Assembly (NCBI RefSeq): GCF_006442545.2
Contig: NZ_CP083952.1
Coordinates: 1,054,001-1,118,000, forward strand
DNA length: 64,000 bases
Source: Mesorhizobium sp. B2-1-8
GTDB lineage: Bacteria > Pseudomonadota > Alphaproteobacteria > Rhizobiales > Rhizobiaceae
Direction: 5' to 3'
A program made the translations under genes and the position numbers. The notes beneath the pieces are model-generated. The model was not told the DNA's origin. It saw only the letters and a list, made by a program, of their open reading frames with translations, and ran no database searches. Positions 26,856-35,185 of this stretch are shown one piece after another. How positions within the stretch are numbered: position 1 is the first letter of the stretch; every line of letters begins with the position of its first letter.

Positions 26856-27311
26856 TCACCCCGAAAACCGCGGGGCCAGTTCCTCGATGCGGCGGATCAT
26901 TTCGTGGAATTCCTCGGAGATGCGCTGGTGCAGTTTCACCGCCAGTTCCGGATACTCCTCCAGGATGCGCCGGAACATCTTGCGGCTCAGCCTTATCACT
27001 TCCGAGTCGATTTCGGCCGAGGCGCTGGTCAGCCGGTTGGTGTCGGCGATCAGCGCCAGTTCGCTGAGCATCGTGCCGGGGCCGACTTTGCCGATCGGGA
27101 CGCGCTCGCCATTCTGCTCGCGATAGAGCACGATACGCCCGCTGACCACGACATAGGCCGAGTCGGCCACGTCGTCCTCGCGATAAAGCTTGTGGTCCGC
27201 CTGCACGAGAGTGGTCTCGGCGCCGAAGGCGAGCAGGCGCAACTGTTCCTGCGTGAAGCCCTCGAAAAGCCTCACGGCGGACAGGATGCGGATGTCGTCA
27301 TCCAGCGCCAT
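26856..27311 (-). CDS. Cyclic-nucleotide-binding domain protein
   Basis: A 151-residue stand-alone cNMP-binding (CRP N-terminal type) domain: LFEGFTQEQLRLLAFGAET, the beta-roll YVVVSGRIVLYREQNGERV and a phosphate-binding-cassette-like segment GPGTMLSELALIADTNRLTS. The usual GE in that cassette reads SE, so ligand binding may be altered or lost. A C-terminal helix replaces the DNA-binding domain, so it is not a CRP transcription factor. It lies just downstream of the CenR-like regulator, in the same orientation. Confidence 0.82.
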   Translation of the reverse strand: MALDDDIRILSAVRLFEGFTQEQLRLLAFGAETTLVQADHKLYREDDVADSAYVVVSGRIVLYREQNGERVPIGKVGPGTMLSELALIADTNRLTSASAEIDSEVIRLSRKMFRRILEEYPELAVKLHQRISEEFHEMIRRIEELAPRFSG

Positions 27312-27432
27312 CTAGCTGTGTCCCCGAACGGTCAGTCCAATCCCTCCTCTGCGGTACGGCCCTGAATCCCCCTCCAACAGGATCGTACCCGAAAGCGGCC
27401 CCGTCCAGACCGCTCATTGGATAGTGAAATGT

Positions 27433-28116
27433 TTAAGGAACCAGCTTGTAGCCGCCGCTTTCTGTCACAAGAATTTCAGCATTGGAAGGATCGCGCTCGA
27501 TCTTCTGGCGTAGACGGTAGACATGGGTTTCCAGTGTGTGCGTGGTGACGCCGGAATTGTATCCCCACACTTCCTCCAGCAGCACGTCACGCGTCACCAC
27601 CTTCTGGTCGGCGCGATAGAGATATTTGATGATCGAGGCCTCCTTTTCCGTCAGCCGCACCTTGCCGCCGCGCGGGTCGATGAGCAGTTTCTGGCTGGGC
27701 TTGAAGGTGTAGGGGCCAACCGAGAAGGTCGCGTCCTCGCTCTGCTCATGCTGGCGCAGTTGCGCCCGGATGCGGGCAAGCAGCACCGCGAAGCGGAACG
27801 GCTTGGTCACATAATCGTTGGCGCCGGCCTCGAGACCCAGAATCGTGTCCGAATCGGTGTCGTGGCCGGTCAGCATGATGATGGGCGCCTTGTAGCCGCC
27901 CTTGCGCAGGATCTTCACCGCTTCCCGGCCGTCCATGTCGGGCAAGCCGACATCCATGATGAGCAGGTCGATGAGCCCGCCGCGCGCCGCCGTGACGCCT
28001 TTTGCCGCAGTGGATTCCTGCAGCACGTCGAATTCCTCGTAGAGGGACAGTTGCTCGACCAGTGTGCCGCGCAGGTCGTCATCGTCGTCGACGATCAGGA
28101 TGGTGCGTGAAGTCAT
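27433..28116 (-). CDS. OmpR/PhoB-family response regulator, CenR-like
   Basis: Two-component transcription factor of 227 residues. The receiver domain has the acidic pocket DDDDD near residue 12, the phospho-acceptor Asp55 (LLIMDVGLPD), Thr in IIMLTGHD and Lys in DYVTKPFRF. The winged-helix output domain spans about 130-227 (LTEKEASIIKYLYRA, VWGYNSGVTTHTLETHVYRLRQKIE). The overall sequence strongly resembles the alphaproteobacterial cell-envelope regulator CenR, but that assignment is from memory of the family. No histidine kinase is adjacent. Confidence 0.88.
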   Translation of the reverse strand: MTSRTILIVDDDDDLRGTLVEQLSLYEEFDVLQESTAAKGVTAARGGLIDLLIMDVGLPDMDGREAVKILRKGGYKAPIIMLTGHDTDSDTILGLEAGANDYVTKPFRFAVLLARIRAQLRQHEQSEDATFSVGPYTFKPSQKLLIDPRGGKVRLTEKEASIIKYLYRADQKVVTRDVLLEEVWGYNSGVTTHTLETHVYRLRQKIERDPSNAEILVTESGGYKLVP

Positions 28117-28200
28117 GGATCAATCCGTTGTTTTGAAAAGTGAATTCAGTTGACCGCTGCGTATTTATGCGGAAGCTTGCCGGCACAATAGCCGATCACA

Positions 28201-28797
28201 GTGATTTGTTCCGTGGCACGATCATACAAGAAAAAACGCGATCGCAATGCAGCCGGCGCAATTTTGGCAAAACAGCTGCGCGTGCTGATCGTGCGGACGA
28301 GACCCGGCCACCCAAGCCAGGGCTTATTGCAGGCCGGCAAAACGGTGTTTGCATGCGCGCTGGGACGCGGCGGCATCTCGTCCGGCAAGCGCGAAGGCGA
28401 CGGCGCCACGCCGCTCGCTTCGATGCGCATCCTGGCGGGGTACTTTCGCGGGGATCAGTTTGCCGAAGGCCGCAGGACGCGGCTGGCGATGGCGCCGATC
28501 GGGCCGGATCTCGGCTGGTGCGAGGTATCTGACGACCGCAACTACAACAGGCCGGTCAAGATACCCTATGGCGCCAGCCATGAACGCATGCGGCGCGACG
28601 ACAGGCTCTATGACGCCTGCCTGGTACTCGACTGGAATATCGCGCCGCGCCGCCGCGGGCGTGGCAGCGCCATCTTCTTCCACCTGGCGCGTCCCGGCTT
28701 CACGCCGACGGAAGGCTGCGTGGCGGTCACCGCGCGCACGATGGCGCGGCTCTTGCCGCTGCTGTCGGACCGGACGGTGGTGAGGGTGGTGAGATAG
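28201..28797 (+). CDS. L,D-transpeptidase (YkuD) family protein
   Basis: Small catalytic-domain protein of the YkuD fold that cross-links or modifies peptidoglycan. The family-like part starts near residue 27 (LRVLIVRTRPGHPSQG) and includes CALGRGGISSGKREGDGATP. The active-site segment IFFHLARPGFTPTEGCVAV carries the catalytic His and Cys. No ATG-initiated start fits; GTG at 28201 is used and GTG at 28213 is as likely. No signal peptide is evident. The stop codon abuts an octamer repeat array. It is divergent from the CenR-like regulator, itself tied to the envelope. Confidence 0.8.
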   Translation: MICSVARSYKKKRDRNAAGAILAKQLRVLIVRTRPGHPSQGLLQAGKTVFACALGRGGISSGKREGDGATPLASMRILAGYFRGDQFAEGRRTRLAMAPIGPDLGWCEVSDDRNYNRPVKIPYGASHERMRRDDRLYDACLVLDWNIAPRRRGRGSAIFFHLARPGFTPTEGCVAVTARTMARLLPLLSDRTVVRVVR

Positions 28798-28906
28798 GGG
28801 AATAGGGGAATAGGGGAATAGGGGAATAGGGGAATAGGGGAAGGCTTCAGTAGCAGACACGTTCAGGCTGCATCACCAATCCTACTCCCCTACTCCCCTA
28901 CTCCCC
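28793..28906. repeat. G-rich octamer array with opposing C-rich octamers
   Basis: Six near-perfect AATAGGGG units (28793-28840) are followed, after a 42-base spacer, by three TACTCCCC units (28883-28906). The two blocks are inverted relatives with one mismatch per unit and could fold into a long hairpin. The G-block alone has six G4 runs at 4-base spacing, a classical G-quadruplex pattern. It lies exactly between two convergent genes and touches both stop codons. Confidence 0.9.
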
Positions 28907-29148
28907 TATGCCTTCCTGTTCCGCTGCCAGCCGATGTCGAGAAGGCCCAGCCGGCCGGTCTCGCGGTCCATGGCGCGGGCGATGTCCTTGCGGCGGGCGC
29001 CGATGTCGCGCAACTGGCGATCGGACAGGTCCTCGACGTTCTGGTGGCCAAGATTGACCGCGACCCTGGCCTGCCGCAGCCAGTCACGAACAGCCGACAG
29101 CCAGCTCGGCCGGGCGATATATGCAGGGTGGAGAACGATGTGAGACAT
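28906..29148 (-). CDS. DUF1127 (YjiS-like) small protein
   Basis: An 80-residue protein with the arginine-rich DUF1127 motif at its centre (VNLGHQNVEDLSDRQLRDIG, then ARRKDIARAM). Members are small, abundant alphaproteobacterial proteins; some bind RNA and affect phosphate or carbon metabolism. The last residues (GWQRNRKA) are basic. It is divergent from a LysR regulator, a frequent arrangement, with a palindrome between them. Its 3' end abuts the octamer array. Confidence 0.88.
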   Translation of the reverse strand: MSHIVLHPAYIARPSWLSAVRDWLRQARVAVNLGHQNVEDLSDRQLRDIGARRKDIARAMDRETGRLGLLDIGWQRNRKA

Positions 29149-29170
29149 GATGTGATCCGTATTCTCCGGA

Positions 29171-29189
29171 CATCAAATCCGGTTTGATG
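29171..29189. promoter_or_regulatory. Palindromic operator between DUF1127 and lysR
   Basis: CATCAAATCCGGTTTGATG is a perfect 7-base inverted repeat around TCCGG, 23 bases before the DUF1127 start and about 125 before the LysR gene. A further GTTTTGATG follows at 29192. It has the form of a LysR-type recognition site; binding by the divergent regulator is inference. Confidence 0.5.
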
Positions 29190-29315
29190 GTGTTTTGATG
29201 CTGCAAATCATGCCGGATTGAAAAACAAATGGGAAACGAGTAGTTTTTTTCTCATCATCAAGTTTTATTTGAGGATTGAGGGCTCCATGGATCACTTCGA
29301 TCGGGCCGTGCGCTG

Positions 29316-30248
29316 ATGGCAGCGCTCTTGCCGGGAACGCGGGCGCTCAGGACGCTGGAGGCGGCGGCCCGGCACCTCAATTTCACCCGAGCCGCCGACG
29401 AGCTGGGCCTGACACCTGCCGCCGTCAGCCACCAGATCAAGGAAATCGAGGATCAGCTCGGCATCGTGCTTTTCACCCGCACCAGCCGCACCATCCGGCT
29501 GACGGAGGCGGGCACGGTGCTGTACGAGGCGGCGACCGACACGCTCGATCTGCTTGGCCGGGCCGTGATGCGGGCGCGCAAGATGGCGCGCGGGACGGAA
29601 TTCTTGAAGGTGACGCTGGACGCGCAGTTCGCGGCGAAATGGCTGATGCGGCGCGTCGAGAATTTCCGCCAACAGCGGCCGGGCATCGAACTCAGGTTCG
29701 ACATCGCCTACGGCTTGCGCGATTTCGATCTCGACGACGTCGATGTCGGCATCCGGTTCGGCGCCGGCAAATATCCAGGACTCTGCGCGCATCGCCTGTT
29801 CGACAACATCATCATTCCGGTGTGCAGCCCGGGCCTCCTGGCATCGGGGCCGCCCCTGCGCGAGCCGCGCGACCTGTTCAACCACACGCTTGCCCATATC
29901 GAATGGGCCCGCCAGGGCGTGACATGGCCAAACTGGCGCATGTGGATGGCGGCGGCCGGCATCAACGATTTCGACGACAGCCGCACCGTCGTCTTCGGCA
30001 CGTCCACGGATGCTGTCCAGGCAGCGCTGGACGGCAATGCCGTCGCGCTCGCCGATCTCGCCATGGTGGCAAACGACCTGTCCGAGGGCCGGCTGGTGCG
30101 GCCCTTCGAGTTCAGCATCAGGGTTGCGCCGGAATTCGCCTATTTCCTGGTCTATCCCCAGGCCACGGGCGACGATCCCCGTATCGTCGCCTTCCGCGAA
30201 TGGATCCTGGAGGAAGTTGCCAGGACGCGGACGACGGACAAGGTCTGA
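29316..30248 (+). CDS. LysR-family regulator, GcvA-like
   Basis: A 310-residue LysR transcription factor. The winged helix at residues 5-64 (ALRTLEAAARHLNFTRAADE, LTPAAVSHQIKEIEDQLG) is of the GcvA subtype. The effector-binding domain runs from about 92 (VTLDAQFAAKWLMRRVENF, DVDVGIRFGAGKYPG). The target is unknown; divergence from the DUF1127 gene and the palindrome at 29171 suggest that it controls that gene. A family C repeat follows the stop. Confidence 0.9.
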   Translation: MAALLPGTRALRTLEAAARHLNFTRAADELGLTPAAVSHQIKEIEDQLGIVLFTRTSRTIRLTEAGTVLYEAATDTLDLLGRAVMRARKMARGTEFLKVTLDAQFAAKWLMRRVENFRQQRPGIELRFDIAYGLRDFDLDDVDVGIRFGAGKYPGLCAHRLFDNIIIPVCSPGLLASGPPLREPRDLFNHTLAHIEWARQGVTWPNWRMWMAAAGINDFDDSRTVVFGTSTDAVQAALDGNAVALADLAMVANDLSEGRLVRPFEFSIRVAPEFAYFLVYPQATGDDPRIVAFREWILEEVARTRTTDKV

Positions 30249-30262
30249 TCTCTTGTTTCATG

Positions 30263-30329
30263 CAATTCCCTAGGGAAAGCGCTACGCGCTTTTCCCGGGA
30301 AAACCGCGACGCACTTTTCCTGGAATTGC
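30263..30329. repeat. Palindromic repeat, family C, long form
   Basis: GCAATTCC and GGAATTGC ends flank an inner palindromic part (CGCTACGCGCTTTTCCCGGG) and the CTTTTCC core. It is nearly identical to the copy at 41393-41460 and lies between the convergent LysR and GT25 genes. Confidence 0.85.
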
Positions 30330-30336
30330 TCTGCAC

Positions 30337-31080
30337 TCAGGACCGGGCGTTGTGGCCGAAGATCATGCGTCGGTATTTCTTCACGTTCCATTTCAGCTTC
30401 TTGTACAGAAGCGGCTGCTTTTTGCCGGCGACGGAAGTCTGGAAAGCGCCGTTTTCGCTGCCTTGCTCGACAATTGGTCGCTCGAACCACAGCATCTCAA
30501 TGCCCAGTTTTTCGTCCATTTGCTCGATCTGGTGATCGATCACGCTGTATATCTTGTGCTGATCGATCCAGGCACAACGGGCTTCGGCGACCGGACGGGT
30601 GATGAGGTAGGAATCCGCGCACCTGGCATGGAGTGCCGGGTAGAGCCTCTGACCCCTGCGCAATTTCCAGCTCGGCGTGTAGTAGTTGCTGCCATTGCCG
30701 AGATAGATGACGGCCTTGCGCATCGGGCTGCCGAGTTCGGCCAGCCCTTGCCGAAATTTGGCGACGAAGTCGCGCGCGAGGAACACGTCATCCTCGAACA
30801 CCAGGCAATAGGGCAGGTCGGTTTCGAGGAAATCGCGCCAGATCCCGACATGCTTCAGCGCCAGCGAGACCTGCGCCGGGTGGACAAAATCGGGAGCGAC
30901 CAGTTCAGCACGAATCTCCGGGGTGATATCCGGCTGGTCCCAATCGGTGTAGAAGGTGACCGGCACGCCGCGCCGCTCGAACTCGCGCACGATATGCCGG
31001 CGCCGGTCGTCATAGCCTTTTTTGACATGACAGACCCGGCTGAACACCAGGTCGCGCGGAAAGCCGGATTCATCCGTCAT
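30337..31080 (-). CDS. Glycosyltransferase family 25 protein
   Basis: A 247-residue GT25 (LPS/LOS sugar transfer) enzyme: FSRVCHVKKGYDDRRRHIVR, SLALKHVGIWRDFLETDLPY, the nucleotide-sugar motif CLVFEDDVFLARDF with its paired aspartates, and the IDQHKIYSVIDHQIEQ region. It probably acts on surface glycan at the cytoplasmic face of the inner membrane. The start at 31080 is the first ATG; a TTG two codons earlier is possible. It is last in the minus-strand run that begins with tsaD. Confidence 0.85.
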   Translation of the reverse strand: MTDESGFPRDLVFSRVCHVKKGYDDRRRHIVREFERRGVPVTFYTDWDQPDITPEIRAELVAPDFVHPAQVSLALKHVGIWRDFLETDLPYCLVFEDDVFLARDFVAKFRQGLAELGSPMRKAVIYLGNGSNYYTPSWKLRRGQRLYPALHARCADSYLITRPVAEARCAWIDQHKIYSVIDHQIEQMDEKLGIEMLWFERPIVEQGSENGAFQTSVAGKKQPLLYKKLKWNVKKYRRMIFGHNARS

Positions 31081-31095
31081 CGTCAAATCGCTATC

Positions 31096-31512
31096 TCAGC
31101 TCGCCGCGGCGCCGAACCAGCCGATCACCGCGCCGATGATCAGCAGCACGCCCAGCCAATGGCCGCCGTCGATGAGGGTCAGGTCCCAGCCGAAATTCTC
31201 GTAGCGATGGTTGACCGACAGGGTCGTGGCGACGAAACCCAGCCAGAGCACGAAACCGAAGATCAGCCCGGCCAGCCAGGTTGGCTCGCCTCCGGTCATC
31301 GCGCCGACGACCAGGGCCATGATGGTGGCCATCAGCAGCTCGGCGATGCAGGAGATGACGAAGGGCAGCGGCGATTTCTTCATCGTCGCCGGATCGAGCT
31401 TGACGGCCTTCAGCCAGGGCTTGCTAAACGCCATGTACCAGACGGCACCGAACAGCCATGCGACGACGGCGGCGGCAACCACCGCGATCCAGTTCACTGC
31501 CGAAAAATCCAT
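31096..31512 (-). CDS. DUF1761 membrane protein
   Basis: A 138-residue inner-membrane protein with four predicted helices: NWIAVVAAAVVAWLFGAVWYM, PFVISCIAELLMATIMALVV, WLAGLIFGFVLWLGFVATTL and WLGVLLIIGAVIGW. The FGAVWYMAFSKPWLKAV segment is typical of DUF1761, whose function is unknown. It sits 15 bases before the GT25 start and 23 bases after the methyltransferase stop. Confidence 0.85.
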   Translation of the reverse strand: MDFSAVNWIAVVAAAVVAWLFGAVWYMAFSKPWLKAVKLDPATMKKSPLPFVISCIAELLMATIMALVVGAMTGGEPTWLAGLIFGFVLWLGFVATTLSVNHRYENFGWDLTLIDGGHWLGVLLIIGAVIGWFGAAAS

Positions 31513-31535
31513 GAGCTTCCCCCTCCAGATGCGGT

Positions 31536-32219
31536 TTATGGAAACGCCTGTTCGGCGATGGCGTCAAGCAGCCGCCATACGGTCGTACGCTTGACTTCGG
31601 CATCCTCGAGCGCCCTCGTCACCGGCACCTGGTAGATGCCAAGCGGCTCCAGCCCGGATCGCGGCAGATAGGACCGGCCGGGATCGCCGATCAGGATGTC
31701 GGCGCCACTCCGTTTGAGCGCCGAAAACCATGGCATAAGCCGGTCGGCGAAGGGTTTGTCGTAAAAGACGTCGCCAGCCAGGACCACGTCCCAACCCGCA
31801 TCGGTGCCGATACAGTCCGCGCTGAGGAATTCGATCCCGACGCCATTGGCCTCGCTGTTGAGCCGGATCGCGGTGGCGCAGAACGGGTCGATGTCGGCCG
31901 CCGTCACGTCCGCGGCACCGGCCTTGGCGGCGGCGATGGCGACGAGGCCGGAGCCCGAGGCGAAGTCGAGCACGCGCTTGCCCCGCACCGTTTCGGGATT
32001 GTCGATGACATGACGGGCGAGGCCCTGGCCGCCGGCCCAGGCGAAAGCCCAGAAGGGTGGCGGCAGGCCGATCTCGACCAGTTCGTCCTCGGTCCGCTGC
32101 CAAAGATCATGCGCTTCGTCGGCGAGGTGGAGAAGAATCTCAGGTACATGCGGCGGCGCCATCAGCGCCGTATTGTCGAGGATGAACTGCCTGGCGCTGT
32201 CGGGGGTGAGCGCCGTCAC
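31536..32219 (-). CDS. Methyltransferase, ETFB-lysine-methyltransferase type
   Basis: A 227-residue class I methyltransferase resembling the protein-lysine methyltransferases of the METTL20/PrmA-like group: FWAFAWAGGQGLARHVIDNP, motif I VLDFASGSGLVAIAAAK, DVTAADIDPFCATAIRLN, and DVVLAGDVFYDKPFA as the DxxY-like catalytic segment. Bacterial members methylate electron-transfer flavoprotein beta, a likely but unproven target. The start is GTG at 32219, overlapping the EVE stop (GTGA); a longer frame upstream lies inside that gene. Confidence 0.82.
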   Translation of the reverse strand: MTALTPDSARQFILDNTALMAPPHVPEILLHLADEAHDLWQRTEDELVEIGLPPPFWAFAWAGGQGLARHVIDNPETVRGKRVLDFASGSGLVAIAAAKAGAADVTAADIDPFCATAIRLNSEANGVGIEFLSADCIGTDAGWDVVLAGDVFYDKPFADRLMPWFSALKRSGADILIGDPGRSYLPRSGLEPLGIYQVPVTRALEDAEVKRTTVWRLLDAIAEQAFP

Positions 32220-32641
32220 GGAGCAGGCGTCAGGCCGCCCATACGGCAGACCTCCTTCCATTCGGCCGGGGTCACCGGCTGCACGGAAAGCCGCCCGAGC
32301 CGAACCAGCGCCATCTCGGCCAATTTCGGGTTGGCCTTGACTTCTTCCAGCGTCGGCGGGTTCGGCACGTCCCTGACGGCGCGGATATCGACGCACTCCC
32401 AGCGCGGATCATCCGACGTGGTGTCGGGATGGGCGAGCGCGCAGACCTCGGCGATGCCGACCACGTTCAGCCCCTCGTTGGAATGGTAGAAGAAGCCGAG
32501 ATCGCCGATCTGCATTGCCTTCATGTTGTTGCGGGCGGCGTAGTTGCGCACGCCGTCCCATTGCGTGCCTGCCTTGCCCTTGGCCTTCAACGCCTCGAAG
32601 GAGAAGACCGAGGGTTCGGATTTGAACAGCCAGTAGTTCAT
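32216..32641 (-). CDS. EVE-domain protein
   Basis: A 141-residue EVE domain (PUA-like fold): MNYWLFKSEPSVFSFEAL, TQWDGVRNYAARNNMKAM, IGDLGFFYHSNEG and VVGIAEVCALAHPD. EVE and YTH-related domains recognise modified bases in DNA or RNA; the ligand here is unknown. AGGAGAG precedes the ATG. It lies between a YCII gene and a protein methyltransferase in an operon with tsaD, which makes the tRNA modification t6A; a link to modified RNA is speculative. Confidence 0.92.
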   Translation of the reverse strand: MNYWLFKSEPSVFSFEALKAKGKAGTQWDGVRNYAARNNMKAMQIGDLGFFYHSNEGLNVVGIAEVCALAHPDTTSDDPRWECVDIRAVRDVPNPPTLEEVKANPKLAEMALVRLGRLSVQPVTPAEWKEVCRMGGLTPAP

Positions 32642-32658
32642 TTTCTCTCTCCTGCCGA

Positions 32659-32955
32659 TTAGCCGGCCGCCGGCTTGTTGAAGACCCAGTTCCACTGCCG
32701 GATTTCGACGCTCTCGAACAGCCCAGCCTTGGCGTAGGGGTCGGCGGCAGACAGCGCCTGTGCTCCGGCCATATCGGGCGCCTCGATCACGGCGAGCGTG
32801 CCGTTCGGCTTGCCGTCGGCATCGAGGAACGGGCCGGCGAAGGCCAGCTTCTTCTCGCCATTCAGCGCCTCGAGAAAGGCGACATGCGCGGGCCGCGTAT
32901 CGACGCGCACCTGCAGGCTTCCAGGCTTGTCCTTGCAAATCAACGCGAACAGCAT
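32659..32955 (-). CDS. YciI-like protein
   Basis: A 98-residue YCII-family protein: MLFALICKDKPGSLQVR, RPAHVAFLEAL, FAGPFLDADGKPNGTLAVIE and ADPYAKAGLFESVEIRQW. The conserved His and Asp of the fold are present (AHVAFL, LDADG). Its role is unknown. The same neighbourhood, downstream of tsaD and gpsA and next to an EVE gene, is common in rhizobia. Confidence 0.9.
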   Translation of the reverse strand: MLFALICKDKPGSLQVRVDTRPAHVAFLEALNGEKKLAFAGPFLDADGKPNGTLAVIEAPDMAGAQALSAADPYAKAGLFESVEIRQWNWVFNKPAAG

Positions 32956-32977
32956 TGTGGCTTTCTCCTGATGGTCG

Positions 32978-34000
32978 TCAATCGTTGGTTTCGGTCTTCA
33001 GCGGCCGCGTCATCAGGGCCGTCACGGCCTGGCCGATGGTGATGGTGCCGTCCAGTATTGCGGCCACGGCGGCGATGATCGGCGCATCGATGTTGCGCTC
33101 GGCGGCGATACGGGCGGCGATCGCCGCCGTCGGCACGCCCTCGGCCAGCGGTAGCCCGGAAAGCGCCTTGCCTTGCCCGAGCGCCAGCCCATAGGCGAAA
33201 TTGCGCGATTGCGTCGACGAGCAGGTGAGCAGCAGGTCGCCGAGGCCGGAAAGCCCCATGAGGGTCTCGGGCCTGGCGCCGAAGGCGGCACCGATGCGGC
33301 GCAACTCGACGAAGCCGCGCGTGACCATGGCGGCCTGGGCGCTGGCGCCGAGCCCGGCCCCGGTGACGGCACCGGCGGCGATGGCGAAGACGTTCTTCAA
33401 GGCGCCGCCGATTTCGACGCCGATCAGGTCGTCGCTCGAATAGCAACGCAGATTTTCAGCCGAAAAACGGGCGGCAAGGTTGGCCGCAAGCGCCTCGTCG
33501 CCGGCGGCCACCACCACCGCCGTCGGCAGGCCGCGGGCGACATCGCTGGCGAAGCTCGGCCCGGACAGGGCGGCGACCGGGTTTTGCGGCAGGATTTCCG
33601 TAGCGATTGCCGACAGCAAGGCGCCGGTGTCGCGCTCGATGCCCTTGGCGCAGAGCACGAGCGGAATGCCGGCCGGCATATAATCTTTCGCGGCCGCCAG
33701 TGTCGCTCGCAACGCCTGCGCCGGCGTCACCGCCAGCACGCAATCGGCCCCAGTGAGCGCTGCCTCGATGTCGCTCGTCGCCTCGATGCCGGGCTCGATT
33801 GCGATGCCCGGGAGATAGCGCGGGTTCTCGCCACGACCGATCGAGGCCACGGTTTCAGAGTCGCGCGCGAACAGCCGTACCGAGTGGCCTGCGCGCAGCA
33901 TGGCCAGCGCCAGGGCCGTGCCCCAGGCGCCACCGCCGAGCACGGTGACATGCCAACCGCTTTTGCCCAGGCCCTCGCTCTTCGTGGCTCGACCGGTCAT
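32978..34000 (-). CDS. gpsA: Glycerol-3-phosphate dehydrogenase [NAD(P)+]
   Basis: Makes sn-glycerol-3-phosphate from DHAP for phospholipid synthesis. The 340 residues include the nucleotide site [44 protein letters not shown], the catalytic Lys in [12 protein letters not shown] and the terminal [13 protein letters not shown]. The ATG at 34000 overlaps the tsaD stop, so the two are coupled. An upstream extension of the frame lies inside tsaD and is not credible. Confidence 0.96.
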   Translation of the reverse strand: MTGRATKSEGLGKSGWHVTVLGGGAWGTALALAMLRAGHSVRLFARDSETVASIGRGENPRYLPGIAIEPGIEATSDIEAALTGADCVLAVTPAQALRATLAAAKDYMPAGIPLVLCAKGIERDTGALLSAIATEILPQNPVAALSGPSFASDVARGLPTAVVVAAGDEALAANLAARFSAENLRCYSSDDLIGVEIGGALKNVFAIAAGAVTGAGLGASAQAAMVTRGFVELRRIGAAFGARPETLMGLSGLGDLLLTCSSTQSRNFAYGLALGQGKALSGLPLAEGVPTAAIAARIAAERNIDAPIIAAVAAILDGTITIGQAVTALMTRPLKTETND

Positions 34001-35085
34001 GCCTTGGCTCCGCGCCGGCCCGAGCCGACCATTGGCGTCGAGACGCTGTCCAGCGGCCAGCGCGAGCGCGGCACGAAATCGAAGCCGTTCTCCTGCGCCA
34101 TGCCTTCGCGCAGCCGCTCGATGCCGGCCCAGGCAATCATCGCGGCATTGTCGGTGCACAATTTCAGCGGCGGCGCGACGAAGGTGAAACCGGCCTCAGT
34201 ACAGAGTCGCTCGAGCGTCGCCTTGATGGCGCGGTTGGCGGCGACGCCGCCGGCGACGACCAGCGCCGGGTTCTTCGTGCCAGGGAATGTTTGGCTGAAT
34301 CGTGCCAGCGCGCGGGAAACGCGGTCGGCCAGCGCATCGGCGACGGCCGCCTGGAACGAGGCGCAGATGTCGGCGACATCCTGGTCGCTCAAGGGCTCGA
34401 TCGCGGTCGCCGCCTGGCGCACGGCGGTCTTCAGGCCGGAGAAGGAGAAATCGGGCTGCGCCGAGCCTTTCATCGGCCGTGGGAAGGCAAAGCGCGAGGC
34501 ATTGCCCGACAGCGCCGCCTTCTCGACGTTGGGACCGCCAGGATAGGGCAGGCCGAGCATCTTGGCCGTCTTGTCGAAGGCTTCGCCGAGCGCGTCGTCG
34601 ATGGTTGTGGCCCAGCGCTGGTAGTCGCCGACGCCGCGCACGGCGAGAATCTGCGTGTGGCCGCCGGAAACCAGCAGCAAGAGATAGGGGAATTCCAGGC
34701 CGTCGGTCAGCCGCGCGGTCAAGGCGTGGCCTTCGAGGTGATTGACGGCGATCAGCGGCTTGCCGGCCGCGGCCGCGATCGCCTTGGCCGTCATCAGGCC
34801 GACGATCAGGCCGCCAACGAGGCCTGGCCCGGCAGTGGCGGCGATCGCGTCGATATCGGCAAGAGCCACGCCAGAATCGGCGAGCGCCGCCTCGACGATG
34901 CCGTCCAGCGCCTCGACATGGGCGCGCGCGGCGATCTCGGGCACGACGCCGCCGAAGGCGGCATGCTCCTCGATCTGGGAGAGCACGATATTGGACAGGA
35001 TTTTCGGCGCGGCGTCGCCCTCCAGCGCCACGACGCTGGCGGCAGTCTCGTCGCAACTCGTCTCGATGCCCAGAACGCGGATCAA
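33997..35085 (-). CDS. tsaD: tRNA N6-threonylcarbamoyladenosine transferase TsaD
   Basis: Transfers threonylcarbamoyl to A37 of ANN-decoding tRNAs, with TsaB and TsaE. The 362 residues begin [18 protein letters not shown]. Metal ligands His116 and His120 lie in [14 protein letters not shown], the nucleotide loop is [11 protein letters not shown], and [11 protein letters not shown] and [14 protein letters not shown] follow. The start is TTG at 35085; no ATG is near. It is first in a seven-gene minus-strand run and divergent from hemC, the usual rhizobial arrangement. Confidence 0.96.
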   Translation of the reverse strand: MIRVLGIETSCDETAASVVALEGDAAPKILSNIVLSQIEEHAAFGGVVPEIAARAHVEALDGIVEAALADSGVALADIDAIAATAGPGLVGGLIVGLMTAKAIAAAAGKPLIAVNHLEGHALTARLTDGLEFPYLLLLVSGGHTQILAVRGVGDYQRWATTIDDALGEAFDKTAKMLGLPYPGGPNVEKAALSGNASRFAFPRPMKGSAQPDFSFSGLKTAVRQAATAIEPLSDQDVADICASFQAAVADALADRVSRALARFSQTFPGTKNPALVVAGGVAANRAIKATLERLCTEAGFTFVAPPLKLCTDNAAMIAWAGIERLREGMAQENGFDFVPRSRWPLDSVSTPMVGSGRRGAKA

Positions 35086-35185
35086 TTCGTCGCTATCCCA
35101 AGAGATTGTCTATGGGGCTATTCCCCATTAGGAAAAGGCCGGCAAGACCTCGATTTCGCTCGGGGGTTATCACGGACCGCGCGCC

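Noticed and set aside
28793..28906. CRISPR-like array
   Set aside because: Repeats are 8 bases with no unique spacers and no cas genes nearby; it is a simple tandem repeat.
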